Origin: a virus
IMG/VR virus record: IMGVR_UViG_3300049845_000053
Location: 1 to 45,377 of that record
Length of the DNA stretch: 45,377 bases
Direction: 5' to 3' (one strand)
In this document: one piece after another, positions 26,811-35,695 of the stretch
Numbering within the stretch: the first letter of the stretch is position 1
Layout of the letters: each line of letters opens with the position of its first letter
The notes under the pieces: generated by a model
Database searches by the model: none
Told to the model about the DNA's origin: nothing
The model's input: the letters and a program-made list of their open reading frames with translations, nothing else
Position numbers and translations under genes: made by a program

Positions 26811-26837
26811 GGCGCCATGCCTAAACCACATGGTGCC
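26811..26837 (+). terminator. Hairpin terminator
   Basis: GGCGCCATG (26811-26819) pairs with CATGGTGCC (26829-26837), with one G-U. T-rich sequence comes only 15 bases later, so termination may be partial. Confidence 0.5.
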
Positions 26838-26884
26838 TACGGTTTGCACACACTCCATTTTTCCATTTGCCAAGAAAGGCCACC

Positions 26885-27658
26885 ATGAACCTGAACCTAG
26901 CTATGACTCGAGGAGTCGAATTTCTCAAGACGAACTCCCCCCAGCTGTTCGCAGGAGCAGCCATTGTTGGGCTGGGTGCGACTGTCGTTCTCTCGGTTCG
27001 TGCCGGGTCAAAGTATGCCCTTGACGTACAGAGCGATACCCAAGAAGGCCGTGTTCTCGAAACCCGTCAGGAGCTTTTGACTCGCAGAGCGAAGACTCAC
27101 TGGAGGACGTTTGTTCCGCCGGCAGCTGCTGGCGTCATCACGGCTGGATGTATCGTTGCGTCAAACCGTGCTGCTGGGGCACAGACGGCTGCTGCGTTGG
27201 CCGCATATTCTCTTTCAGATCGTGCTTTTGGCGACTACAAGAAGAAGGTGGTCGAAGAGCTCGGCGAGAAGAAGGAACAAGCCGTTCGTGACGCAGTAGC
27301 GCAAGAAAGAGTGGCCAAGGGGCCCGACGCCGGTCTAGTGATGATTGGCGACGGAAAGGTTCTGTGCTGCGAGCTTTATACGGGTAGGTATTTTATGTGT
27401 GACGCACAAACCCTTACTAACGCTCAAAACAAGATGAACGCCCAAGCGATCAACGGCTTCGAGGCCAAGGTGGTCTTGGATGACTTCTATCACGAAATCG
27501 GCCTTCCTTACACTTCGCAGTCTGGTGTCATGGGGTGGACGTCTGATCGGTTGCTCCAGTTGGAGTTCTCTAGCGTGCTTACCCCGGACGACAAGCCCTG
27601 CCTCGCATTCGATTACAACTACGTCTCGCCCATCTGGGCAATTGACCGCTGCCCGTGA
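26885..27658 (+). CDS. DUF6353-like membrane protein, copy 1
   Basis: This 257-residue protein has hydrophobic segments at about 20-38 (LFAGAAIVGLGATVVLSVRA) and 78-97 (FVPPAAAGVITAGCIVASNR), followed by a helical KKKVVEELGEKKEQAVRDAV stretch and a C-terminal domain ending SPIWAIDRCP. This matches the actinophage DUF6353 layout (two membrane segments plus a cytoplasmic domain). The protein at 29046 is a paralogue. An AAGAAAGG site sets the ATG. I see no 28-bp motif before it. Function unknown; possibly a membrane scaffold for replication. Confidence 0.75.
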   Translation: MNLNLAMTRGVEFLKTNSPQLFAGAAIVGLGATVVLSVRAGSKYALDVQSDTQEGRVLETRQELLTRRAKTHWRTFVPPAAAGVITAGCIVASNRAAGAQTAAALAAYSLSDRAFGDYKKKVVEELGEKKEQAVRDAVAQERVAKGPDAGLVMIGDGKVLCCELYTGRYFMCDAQTLTNAQNKMNAQAINGFEAKVVLDDFYHEIGLPYTSQSGVMGWTSDRLLQLEFSSVLTPDDKPCLAFDYNYVSPIWAIDRCP

Positions 27659-27686
27659 CCCGCAGCAATTACACGTGTTGTAATAG
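27659..27686 (+). promoter_or_regulatory. 28-bp promoter-like motif, copy 6
   Basis: CCCGCA (27659-27664), N6, ACACGT (27671-27676), N4, TAATAG (27681-27686). The first hexamer is degenerate but the spacing is exact. Confidence 0.6.
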
Positions 27687-27699
27687 AGAGGAGGTGACA

Positions 27700-27891
27700 A
27701 TGAAGATCCCCACCATGCTCAAGGGTGCGATGCTCCCTGGAGGAGACAAGCCCGACGACTTGTTCGTCATGCAAGCAGTAGCCGTAGCGGTTGCTGGTTG
27801 GATGGTTAAGCGAGCCGTCTCCAACTTGTACTACTCCACCAAGAGCGTCGAGACGTCTGAGCAAGAAGAATCCGAAGAAGAAACCCCCTAA
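27700..27891 (+). CDS. 63-residue protein, possibly membrane-associated
   Basis: A small protein with a moderately hydrophobic segment at about 22-36 (VMQAVAVAVAGWMVKRAV) and a highly acidic end (SEQEESEEETP). The ATG at 27700 follows AGAGGAGGTGA, the strongest ribosome site in this array, so it is probably well translated. A clean terminator follows. Unknown function. Confidence 0.7.
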   Translation: MKIPTMLKGAMLPGGDKPDDLFVMQAVAVAVAGWMVKRAVSNLYYSTKSVETSEQEESEEETP

Positions 27892-27897
27892 CATGAG

Positions 27898-27925
27898 TCC
27901 GGTACCACATGGTACCGGATTCTTC
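27898..27925 (+). terminator. Intrinsic terminator
   Basis: A perfect 9-bp stem, TCCGGTACC (27898-27906) and GGTACCGGA (27911-27919), with ACAT loop, then TTCTTCT. Confidence 0.8.
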
Positions 27926-27944
27926 TACATAGAAAGAGATACAA

Positions 27945-28382
27945 GTGCTTCGACAAGAACTGACTTATGAGGACTTCAACGGTGACACGGTCACTGATGT
28001 TCTCTACTTCAACCTCACCAAGGCTGAGCTTCTCGAAATGGAAGCTTCTGCTGCTGGCGGTGTTGCCAACATGTTCAACCGAATCGTGGAGGCTCGTGAT
28101 TCAAACGCCATTCTTCAGGCGATTCAGGACTTTGTCTTGAACGCTTACGGCGTGAAGAGCGAAGACGGAAAGCGATTCATCAAGACCGACGAGCTTCGTG
28201 AAGAGTTCAAGCAGTCACAGGCATATTCGGACCTTCTTATGGAACTCGTCGGTGACGAGAACAAGCTCATTGCTTGGTTTGCCGGTACGTTCCCCAAGGA
28301 CGTCTCCGAAGGAATGATGCAGGCCGTCAAGGAGGAGAAGGCCAAGGAACCGAAGAGCCCCCCACCCCCTCCCTCCATCTGA
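27945..28382 (+). CDS. Conserved phage protein of unknown function
   Basis: This 145-residue protein reads LTYEDFNGDTVTDVLYFNLT, then KAELLEMEASAAGGVANMFN, and NAYGVKSEDGKRFIKTDELR, a pattern I recognise from a conserved family in phages of Firmicutes and Actinobacteria. Some members are thought to be chaperone-like, but the role is not certain. The C-terminus is a proline run (KSPPPPPSI). The GTG start at 27945 follows AGAAAGAGA. It opens a compact run of genes leading to the polymerase, with no promoter motif of the 28-bp kind visible. Confidence 0.65.
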   Translation: MLRQELTYEDFNGDTVTDVLYFNLTKAELLEMEASAAGGVANMFNRIVEARDSNAILQAIQDFVLNAYGVKSEDGKRFIKTDELREEFKQSQAYSDLLMELVGDENKLIAWFAGTFPKDVSEGMMQAVKEEKAKEPKSPPPPPSI

Positions 28383-28395
28383 AAAGGAGTAGTCA

Positions 28396-29034
28396 ATGAC
28401 CGACTACCAAGGAAACTCACACAAGTCCAAGAACGAGGTGCCACCCGAGTTTGTCCCTCGGAAGGTCGTACAAGGAAAGGTCGTTAAGCAGAAGACGCCT
28501 CTTGGCCGAAAGATCAAGGAGATGTTCTTTGTTGCCGACAGCAAGACCGTAGGTAACTATATTTTCTGGGAGGTCATCACGCCACGCCTTAAGAATCTCC
28601 TTTACGAGACGTGGACTCTTGGAGTCGGTAGAGCTCTATACGGAGGATCGCCTCAGCAAAACCAGATGCAACAACAGGCTCAACAAAGCGTTCGAGTCAA
28701 CTATCAGCAAGCGTCATCGGTCCCACGACCAGTTAACCCATACACCGGAGGTTTCGCAACCGCACCACAACCTGCTCCAGTAGTTCTGAGCGGACCACGG
28801 GTAGGCCACGAGTACTTGTTTGGTACACGAAACGATGCAGAAAGCGTCTTGGAGATGATGATGGAGGCCCTGATGGTTCATGGTGTAGTCACTATGGCCG
28901 ACGTCGACCAAATGGTCGGGCTCCCAATCCCTCACACAGATCACAAGCTTGGGTGGACGCATCTCGGACACGCACGCATCGAACAATCCCGTAACGGCTT
29001 CGTCTTGAAGCTTCCGCCGGTCATCACTGTTTGA
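28396..29034 (+). CDS. Conserved phage protein, replication-module neighbour
   Basis: This 212-residue protein has a basic N-terminus with NSHKSKNEVP and GKVVKQKTPLGRKI, a helical IFWEVITPRLKNLLYETWTL, a Gln/Pro-rich low-complexity linker (residues ~95-140), and a C-terminal domain reading YLFGTRNDAESVLEMMMEAL then HGVVTMADVDQMVGLPIPHT. I recognise this family from phages where it sits in the replication region; the C-terminal domain with ...AExVL...VxVAD... is conserved. The function is not known to me. It has AAAAGGAG upstream. Confidence 0.65.
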   Translation: MTDYQGNSHKSKNEVPPEFVPRKVVQGKVVKQKTPLGRKIKEMFFVADSKTVGNYIFWEVITPRLKNLLYETWTLGVGRALYGGSPQQNQMQQQAQQSVRVNYQQASSVPRPVNPYTGGFATAPQPAPVVLSGPRVGHEYLFGTRNDAESVLEMMMEALMVHGVVTMADVDQMVGLPIPHTDHKLGWTHLGHARIEQSRNGFVLKLPPVITV

Positions 29035-29045
29035 AAGGACAGCAC

Positions 29046-29936
29046 ATGAGCTCATTTTCTGAATCCATTACCCGCACCGCCGGGCGTCTTTCGCTTCGTC
29101 TTACGCAGGCCTCTCCGCACCTTCTGTTTGGTGCTGGTCTTGTCGGAGTTGTTGGGGCCGGCGTGCTTGCTTGTCGTGCAACCCTGAAGGCGCAACCAGC
29201 GATCGATAAGTTGCACGAGGACATTGACGCTGTCCAAAGCATGCGAGAGACCTCCGTTAAGATCGGTACGAAGTACGCCGACCAAGAGTACTTTCGTGAC
29301 GGGGTCTACGTCGTCACCAGAAACGCCATGGTTCTTGGAAAGATCTATGGTCCGTCTCTAGTGGTTGGCGGTCTTTCCATCGCTGCGTTGACGGGGTCGC
29401 ATCTCCAGTTGACTCGTCGCAACGCTGCGTTGACCGTGACGCTTGCTGCCGTCGGTCGTGCCTACGCCGAGTACCGTTCCCGTGTCCGTGAGGTCGTGGG
29501 CACCCAACGAGAGTTGGAGATCTACCAGGGCATCAAGGAGGTGGAAGTGGTCACTGAAGATGGACGAATCGAGTTGCAGAAGAAGCCTACTGCGCATTCG
29601 CTGTCTCCGTACGCCGTGTGTTTTGACGAGCAGTCGAGCGCCTTCTCTCGTGGACATCAGGTGAACTCGCAGTTCGTGCAGGGCGTTCAGATGCATTGTA
29701 ACGATCGCCTAAAGGCACGAGGTCATCTGTTCCTGAACGAGGTGTACGAGTACCTTGGCCTTCCGTTGACCGAAGCCGGCCAGATCGTTGGTTGGATGTG
29801 GAACGGAGATGGCGACAACTTCGTGGATTTCGGCTTGTCCACTCCCGCAAACATGGACTTTGTCTATGGAAGCGAGAAGTGCGCTTGGCTCGACTTCAAC
29901 GTTGACGGTCCTATTCATACCAAGTTTGCGGGGTGA
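29046..29936 (+). CDS. DUF6353-like membrane protein, copy 2
   Basis: This 296-residue protein is a paralogue of the one at 26885: an N-terminal membrane segment (~21-39, LLFGAGLVGVVGAGVLACRA), a second one at ~100-118 (GPSLVVGGLSIAALTGSHLQ), a helical EYRSRVREVVGTQRELEIYQ, and a similar C-terminal part with YEYLGLPLTEAGQIVGWMWN. The order and spacing match DUF6353. The ATG at 29046 follows AAAGGA; the upstream TTG at 29031 is less likely. Unknown role, placed just before the polymerase operon core. Confidence 0.75.
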   Translation: MSSFSESITRTAGRLSLRLTQASPHLLFGAGLVGVVGAGVLACRATLKAQPAIDKLHEDIDAVQSMRETSVKIGTKYADQEYFRDGVYVVTRNAMVLGKIYGPSLVVGGLSIAALTGSHLQLTRRNAALTVTLAAVGRAYAEYRSRVREVVGTQRELEIYQGIKEVEVVTEDGRIELQKKPTAHSLSPYAVCFDEQSSAFSRGHQVNSQFVQGVQMHCNDRLKARGHLFLNEVYEYLGLPLTEAGQIVGWMWNGDGDNFVDFGLSTPANMDFVYGSEKCAWLDFNVDGPIHTKFAG

Positions 29937-29939
29937 CCC

Positions 29940-30629
29940 ATGGAATTCTTGCAGAGACTTAGCCCATCAGCATCCCAGAACTTGTTCGGGTTTGGGATGT
30001 TTTCCATCGGAGTTGGCGTAGGCCTTCTCGTCAGCGAGTTCTTCGACAAGAAGGAAGAGGTCGTTGAGCCTCCAGAGAACGAGCAACTTCTTCTTCCCTT
30101 TGAGGAAGGTTGGAAGGACGTCGTGGAAGAAGCAGAGCACCCAGTGAACGTGGTCGTGGTCGAGGGAGAGATCCCTACTGATTACCAGAAGCCACGTCCA
30201 GATCCTGATCCGGAGTTGATCGCCGCTTGGAAGGACCTTGTAGAAGACAAGGAGATTCCCAAAGAGGAACCTGAACCATTCAAGGTTCTGGCAGCATCTA
30301 AGGAGTGGAACTACGAAGTAGAGAAGCTTCACCGTCACGGTAACGAACCGTATGCCCTTCACGTTGACGAGTTCATGGCCAACGAAGAGGATCTAGAGCA
30401 GATCACGTTGACCTACTATGAGGACGACGACATCATGACTGATCCTCTTGGTGTTCCGGTCTACTCATATTTGGGTATCACTGGTCCTTTGCAGTTTGGT
30501 CACGGAACAAACGGCGAAGAGGATTACTACTACGTGAGAAACCCTGGTATGCGCACTGAGTACGAGATCATTCGAGAGCATGATTCGTACGCTAGCGCTG
30601 TCTTGGGGATCGAACGAGCCGGGAGTTAA
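29940..30629 (+). CDS. Membrane-anchored acidic protein
   Basis: This 229-residue protein has one transmembrane helix (about 16-34, FGFGMFSIGVGVGLLVSEFF), a long acidic region, and a C-terminal domain with PYALHVDEFMANEEDLEQIT, LTYYEDDDIMTD, and RNPGMRTEYEIIREHDSYAS. I know this C-terminal pattern from phage proteins encoded next to DUF6353 genes. It follows the second DUF6353-like gene by three bases, so the two membrane proteins are probably made together. Function unknown. Confidence 0.7.
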   Translation: MEFLQRLSPSASQNLFGFGMFSIGVGVGLLVSEFFDKKEEVVEPPENEQLLLPFEEGWKDVVEEAEHPVNVVVVEGEIPTDYQKPRPDPDPELIAAWKDLVEDKEIPKEEPEPFKVLAASKEWNYEVEKLHRHGNEPYALHVDEFMANEEDLEQITLTYYEDDDIMTDPLGVPVYSYLGITGPLQFGHGTNGEEDYYYVRNPGMRTEYEIIREHDSYASAVLGIERAGS

Positions 30630-30633
30630 CGTG

Positions 30634-31146
30634 ATGGAGCCGTTTGAAGCGCAATATTTCAACTGGCTCTGCTCCAAGGTAATGGTCGCTGGGGACGGTA
30701 GAACCCAAGACCTAATGAAGATCCTTCATTGCACTGAATTCGTGTGGACTGATCCATACGATGAGAACCGGGCCGTCGACGGCCTAGAGCTTAGGAGGTT
30801 TTTTCTCGAGGCCTTAAACGAGGACACTAGCGTGCAAGACCCGTCACCTTGTTCAGTCCTAGAGTTGCTTATAGCTTTCGCTAACAGAGCCGAGTTCCAA
30901 ACCGATATTCCGGCAAGGGACTGGTTTTGGGTGATGCTTCGCAACCTAGGACTGGACGAGTACCGTCGGGTCGAACCGCAAGACGTCCCCGTCATCACCG
31001 ATATTTTGTACCGGTTTGTCTGGAGACTCTATGACGAAAACGGTTACGGTGGGCTTTGGCCATTGCAAGTCCCGACTGAAGACCAAAGAAACGTTGAAAT
31101 CTTCTACCAGTTCTGTGCGTATGTTGCAGAGAATCAACTCATCTGA
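30634..31146 (+). CDS. Conserved phage protein before the polymerase
   Basis: This 170-residue protein starts MEPFEAQYFNWLCSKVMVAG, then LMKILHCTEFVWTDPYDENR and AVDGLELRRFF, a set conserved in phage proteins encoded immediately upstream of replication polymerases. It is mainly helical with no membrane segment and no nuclease motif that I can place. The ATG at 30634 is chosen because GGGAG lies eight bases upstream; a GTG one codon earlier is an alternative. A role in replication is inferred only from position. Confidence 0.65.
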   Translation: MEPFEAQYFNWLCSKVMVAGDGRTQDLMKILHCTEFVWTDPYDENRAVDGLELRRFFLEALNEDTSVQDPSPCSVLELLIAFANRAEFQTDIPARDWFWVMLRNLGLDEYRRVEPQDVPVITDILYRFVWRLYDENGYGGLWPLQVPTEDQRNVEIFYQFCAYVAENQLI

Positions 31147-31158
31147 AAGGGGGGCACG

Positions 31159-34100
31159 TTGGATTTCTTCACGGTGAACGTCACTGAGAAGAAGGACGGA
31201 ACACTAGTTGTGCGCCCCGATTGGCGTGTTGGTAGGTCAGAAGATCTTATGACCCGAGGCGGGTCCTTCTACGCTATTTGGGATGAGGCTAGGCAGACGT
31301 GGTCTACGAACATCTACGACGTGCAGCGTCTTGTTGACGAGTACCTCTGGGAGTACCGCAAGGAAATTGAAGCGAAGTATCCAGGCCAGGTAATTGTTCT
31401 CGAGACTCTGGAAAAGAATCACACGAGGCTCTGGGAGGAGTTTCACCGCTACCTTCGACACAGTGGTAACTGCAGTAACGGGCTCGATGAAAAGATCGTG
31501 TTCGCCAACACCGAGGTGAAGAAGACCGATTACTCTAGCAAACGTTTGCCTTACGAGCTTCGTGATGGCGATCATAGCGCTTGGGACGAACTGATCGGTA
31601 CGCTTTACAACGAGGAAGAGCGAGCCAAGATCGAATGGGCCATCGGTGCCGTTGTGTCCGGGGACTCGAAGCACATCCAGAAGTTCCTTGTGTTCTACGG
31701 GCCTCCGGCTAGCGGTAAGTCCACGATGCTGAACATCATCGAGAAGCTCTTTGAGGGCTACACGGCGGTGTTTGACGCACGTGAACTTGCTGGGAACAAC
31801 AACACTTTTGCGACAAGCGCCTTCAAGACGAACCCGCTGGTTGCCATTCAACACGATGGCGACTTGTCAAGGATTGTTGACAACACGAAGATTAACTCGC
31901 TTGTCTCGCATGAGGTCATGTCGATCAACGAGAAGTATAAGACGGCGTTTGAGATGCGATCGAACGCAATGCTCTTCATGGGAACCAACGTCCCTGTGAA
32001 GATCACGAACGCCAAATCGGGCGTCATCCGCCGTCTAATCGACGTTGTTCCAAGCCTGCAGGTCATTGAGCATTCTCGGTATAACACGTTGTTAGACCGC
32101 ATCAACTTCGAACTAGGAGCCATAGCAAAGCACTGCTATGACCGATACAAGAAGATGGGTGCCACGTTCTATAGCGACTACCAGCCACGTGAGATGATGC
32201 TCCAAACCGACGTGTTCTACAACTACGTTGAGGCATATTTTGACATCTTCAAGAACGAAGATCGAATTACGCTGAAGCGTGCTTGGGACCTCTACAAGGC
32301 GTACTGCGACGAGACCAACATCGAAAAGATGCTCCCTCAGTACAAGTTCCGTGAAGAGCTCAAGAACTACTTCGAGGAGTTCCAGGAAAGAGAGGTGATC
32401 GACGGTAAGACCGTACGAAGCATATTTAGAGGCTTCAAGGAACTTACTCCACCGACACCTAGAGCAGAGCTACCCGTTAAGACAAAAGGCGACTACGAAA
32501 TCGTTTTGAGCGATGGACCCTCCATCTTCGATGAGACTTATCGAGGAATGCCGGCACAGCTTGCGAAGGCTGACGGCTCCCCGAAGCTCAGCTGGGGGTC
32601 TGTGACTACGACACTTTCAGACATCGATACCCACGAACTTCACTGGGTGAAAGTGCCGGACAGCCATATCGTCATCGATTTCGATCTTACTAACGAAGAA
32701 GGAGAGAAAAGCCTTGAACGTAATCTGGCTGAGGCCTCTAAATGGCCGCCGACGTACGCAGAAGTCAGCAAAAGTGGTCACGGAATTCACCTCCACTACA
32801 TTTACACTGGAGATCCCACCACGCTGGCTACCCAACACGATGAAGGGATTGAGGTCAAGGCGCTACTTGGTAACAGCGCTCTTCGACGAAGGCTTACGAG
32901 ATGCAACTCTGTGACCTTCTCAACTATCCACGAGGGACTACGTAAAAAGTACGTCCAACCCGTGCTGTCAAACAAGGCGATCAAGACCGAGAAGGGTCTT
33001 CGTGAACTGATCGGACGGAACCTCCGAAAGGAGATCCATCCCGGAACCAAGCCTTCCGTGGACTTCATCCACAAGATCCTTGAGGAGGCGTACGATAGCG
33101 GCATGTCGTACGACCTTAGTGACCTCAAGGAAGTTGTGTATACCTTCGCCGCCAAGAGCACTCACCAAGCCGGTGCTGCTCTAAAGATTGTGAAGGACAT
33201 GAAGTTCGTCGGTCAGCAACCGATGCCTCCAGCGGAGGAAGACCGAGAGGGTTCGATCGTCTTCTTTGACATCGAAGTGTACCCCAACCTCTTTGTTGTT
33301 TGTTGGAAGCCCATCGGCACTGAGCCAGTTGTGCGGATGATCAACCCAACCGCAGAGGAGATCGAACCGCTGTTGGCGTTTCCGCTTGTCGGATTCAACA
33401 ACCGTCGGTACGACAACCACATTCTGTACGCACGATACATCGGCTACTCGATTGAGGATCTGTACGCACTGAGTCAGCGGATTATTACAGGAGGAAACCA
33501 AAACCAGAACATGATGTTTGGGGAGGCATACAACCTCTCCTACGCAGACATCTACGACTTCTCTTCCGTGAAGAAGGGGCTCAAACAGTTCCAGATCGAC
33601 CTTGGGATTATGCATGACGAGCTCGACCTTCCTTGGGATAAGCCAGTTCCCGAGGATCAGTGGGAACGAGTTGCGGACTACTGCGTAAACGACGTCATCT
33701 CAACAGAAGCAGTCTTCAACGACAGGGTCCAAGACTTTGTCGCAAGGAAGATCCTGGCAGAGTTGTCCGGGCTGACGGTAAACCACACCACAGCGACCCA
33801 CACAGCGAAGATTGTGTTCGGCGACAGTCGAAACCACAACGACTCGTTCGTGGATGTGGATCTCTCCAAGACATTTCCTGGTTACCAATTTGATGGAAAG
33901 GAGAGCACCTACCATGGAGAGACCGTGGGTGAAGGTGGTTATGTGTACGCCGAGAAGGGCGTTCATTACAACGTCACCGTTCTGGACGTGGCGAGTATGC
34001 ATCCGACGAGTATCGTTGAACTCAATCACTTCGGGCCCTACACAAAGAACTTCAAAGCCCTACTTGACGCACGTTTGGCGATCAAGCGTAAGGACTACGA

Positions 34101-34920
34101 GGCACTCAGGGTTCTACTTGACGGCAAGCTCGCCAAGTTTGTTGGAGACGATGAGAGTACTTATGATCTGGCCTACGCTCTCAAGATTGTCATCAACATC
34201 GTCTATGGTCTCACGGCTGCTCGATTCGACAATCCATTCAGAAGTCCTCGTAATCACGACAACGTAGTTGCCAAGCGAGGCGCTCTGTTCATGGTGGACT
34301 TGAAGCGAGCAGTTCAGGCCAAGGGTTTTCAGGTAGTTCACATCAAGACGGACTCCATCAAAATCCCAGACGCATCTCCAGAGATCATCCAGTTCGTGTA
34401 CGACTTCGGTGAGAAGTACGGCTACACGTTCGAGTTGGATGTGGTCTACGACAAGATGTGTCTTGTGAACGACGTGGTGTATGTCGCCTTCGATGGCGAC
34501 AACTGGTCGGCTGTTGGGGCTCAGTTCCAACATCCGTACGTCTTCAAGAAGCTCTTCTCTAGAGAGCCTCTCGAGTTTGACGATTTCTGCGAACCCAGGC
34601 ATGTGGTGAAGGGCACCATGTATCTGGACTTTGGGGATCACGACGACCCGAAGGACATGCTTCACGTTGGTAGAACGGGACTCTTTGTTCCGGTAATCAA
34701 GCGTGACGGAGGACGTCTTCTTCGTGCGAACGATGACAAACTGCACGCAGTAAAGGACACGTCGGGTTATTACTGGATCACAAGCGACATGGCAAAGGAG
34801 CGAGACAAGAAGGCTGAGCTACTGATTGATATGAGTTATTTCGATGAGCTCGAGAAGAAGGCAGTCGACAAGATCGAGGAATTTGTCGAGTTCTACACAT
34901 TCGTTGGGAACGAATCATGA
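31159..34920 (+). CDS. SF3 helicase / AEP primase / family B DNA polymerase fusion
   Basis: This 1253-residue protein appears to hold most of a replisome. Residues ~160-440 are a D5/SF3-like helicase: Walker A GPPASGKST (181-189), a Walker B-like HDGD (232-235) and motif C FMGTN (N277). Residues ~460-650 resemble an archaeo-eukaryotic primase: DFD at 507-509 and SGHGIH at 539-544. Residues ~695-1230 are a family B polymerase with exonuclease FFDIE (D704/E706), FNNRRYD (D752) and YCVND (D845), motif A LDVASMHP (D943), motif B KIVINIVYG (1009-1017), and motif C KTDS (1063-1066), where Lys replaces the usual first Asp. TTG start behind AAAGGGGGG. Confidence 0.9.
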   Translation: MDFFTVNVTEKKDGTLVVRPDWRVGRSEDLMTRGGSFYAIWDEARQTWSTNIYDVQRLVDEYLWEYRKEIEAKYPGQVIVLETLEKNHTRLWEEFHRYLRHSGNCSNGLDEKIVFANTEVKKTDYSSKRLPYELRDGDHSAWDELIGTLYNEEERAKIEWAIGAVVSGDSKHIQKFLVFYGPPASGKSTMLNIIEKLFEGYTAVFDARELAGNNNTFATSAFKTNPLVAIQHDGDLSRIVDNTKINSLVSHEVMSINEKYKTAFEMRSNAMLFMGTNVPVKITNAKSGVIRRLIDVVPSLQVIEHSRYNTLLDRINFELGAIAKHCYDRYKKMGATFYSDYQPREMMLQTDVFYNYVEAYFDIFKNEDRITLKRAWDLYKAYCDETNIEKMLPQYKFREELKNYFEEFQEREVIDGKTVRSIFRGFKELTPPTPRAELPVKTKGDYEIVLSDGPSIFDETYRGMPAQLAKADGSPKLSWGSVTTTLSDIDTHELHWVKVPDSHIVIDFDLTNEEGEKSLERNLAEASKWPPTYAEVSKSGHGIHLHYIYTGDPTTLATQHDEGIEVKALLGNSALRRRLTRCNSVTFSTIHEGLRKKYVQPVLSNKAIKTEKGLRELIGRNLRKEIHPGTKPSVDFIHKILEEAYDSGMSYDLSDLKEVVYTFAAKSTHQAGAALKIVKDMKFVGQQPMPPAEEDREGSIVFFDIEVYPNLFVVCWKPIGTEPVVRMINPTAEEIEPLLAFPLVGFNNRRYDNHILYARYIGYSIEDLYALSQRIITGGNQNQNMMFGEAYNLSYADIYDFSSVKKGLKQFQIDLGIMHDELDLPWDKPVPEDQWERVADYCVNDVISTEAVFNDRVQDFVARKILAELSGLTVNHTTATHTAKIVFGDSRNHNDSFVDVDLSKTFPGYQFDGKESTYHGETVGEGGYVYAEKGVHYNVTVLDVASMHPTSIVELNHFGPYTKNFKALLDARLAIKRKDYEALRVLLDGKLAKFVGDDESTYDLAYALKIVINIVYGLTAARFDNPFRSPRNHDNVVAKRGALFMVDLKRAVQAKGFQVVHIKTDSIKIPDASPEIIQFVYDFGEKYGYTFELDVVYDKMCLVNDVVYVAFDGDNWSAVGAQFQHPYVFKKLFSREPLEFDDFCEPRHVVKGTMYLDFGDHDDPKDMLHVGRTGLFVPVIKRDGGRLLRANDDKLHAVKDTSGYYWITSDMAKERDKKAELLIDMSYFDELEKKAVDKIEEFVEFYTFVGNES

Positions 34921-35156
34921 CACAAGACCCAGACGACGTCATTTCGTCAATCAACTTCCATTTGGCAGGTGAGTTCTCCGGAAGGTTGGACATGCACGCC
35001 GGTGGTTATTCGAGCGCCCACATCTTTGAGGGGGTGAGCGACCTTAAGAAGGTTCGCCTTGCCCTCGTCGAGGCTGGGTATGTTGGACTCGATGGCGATG
35101 ACTACACACTTATCCTCCCACCCATCAAGGGCACAACTACGCCAGGAGGCGCATGA
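34917..35156 (+). CDS. 79-residue protein of unknown function
   Basis: A small soluble protein starting four bases inside the polymerase gene end (ATGA overlap). It reads ISSINFHLAGEFSGRLDMHA then LKKVRLALVEAGYVGLDGDD, suggesting an alpha/beta fold. No known motif. Coupled translation with the polymerase gene suggests a replication accessory, but that is inference. Confidence 0.6.
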   Translation: MTQDPDDVISSINFHLAGEFSGRLDMHAGGYSSAHIFEGVSDLKKVRLALVEAGYVGLDGDDYTLILPPIKGTTTPGGA

Positions 35157-35680
35157 TGAATAACGCAATTGACACCATCACGTTTGAGAATGCCCAAATC
35201 GGGTGGACCAACTTCGAAGGGCGAGCCGAGCGTTTCAACAACATCGGTCAACGCAACTTCGTCTTGTTCCTTCCGGACGATGTGGCTGAGAGCATGGCTG
35301 CAGACGGCTGGAACGTTGGGTACACCAAGTCCGACGAGGAACGAGAGATTGTTGCCCGTCCCTTGGTGAAGGTGCATCTTCGGTTCGATGTTGAGGCGTT
35401 CCCCTGTAATGTGGTCATGATCACCTCGAACGGTCGCACTCGTCTTGACGAGGAAACCGTCGGGGTTCTGGACCATGTGCGTTGCTCAAACGTGGACCTC
35501 ATCATCCGTCCATTCCATTGGAAGCGTGACATCGACGGTGCCGAAGGGACCAAGGCCATGTTGAAAACCATGTACTTCACCGTCGAAGAAGACGAGTTGG
35601 AGCGAAAGTACGGCGTCATTGGCGAGAACCCAACGAATGACCGAATTCCCGAAACGATCACTGCTGAAGAGCCCTTCTAA
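35156..35680 (+). CDS. Putative ssDNA-binding protein
   Basis: This 174-residue protein reads ENAQIGWTNFEGRAERFNNI, GQRNFVLFLPDDVAESMAAD, then RTRLDEETVGVLDHVRCSNV, ending VEEDELERKYGVIGE. I recognise a conserved phage replication-module family with this ...F.GR..RFN..G.RNF... lead-in; an OB-fold single-strand DNA-binding role is plausible but not proven. The ATG at 35156 is preferred because AGGAGG is seven bases upstream; another ATG lies at 35153. The acidic end (PETITAEEPF) resembles SSB tails that recruit partners. Confidence 0.55.
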   Translation: MNNAIDTITFENAQIGWTNFEGRAERFNNIGQRNFVLFLPDDVAESMAADGWNVGYTKSDEEREIVARPLVKVHLRFDVEAFPCNVVMITSNGRTRLDEETVGVLDHVRCSNVDLIIRPFHWKRDIDGAEGTKAMLKTMYFTVEEDELERKYGVIGENPTNDRIPETITAEEPF

Positions 35681-35695
35681 CTCGAAAGGAATAAT

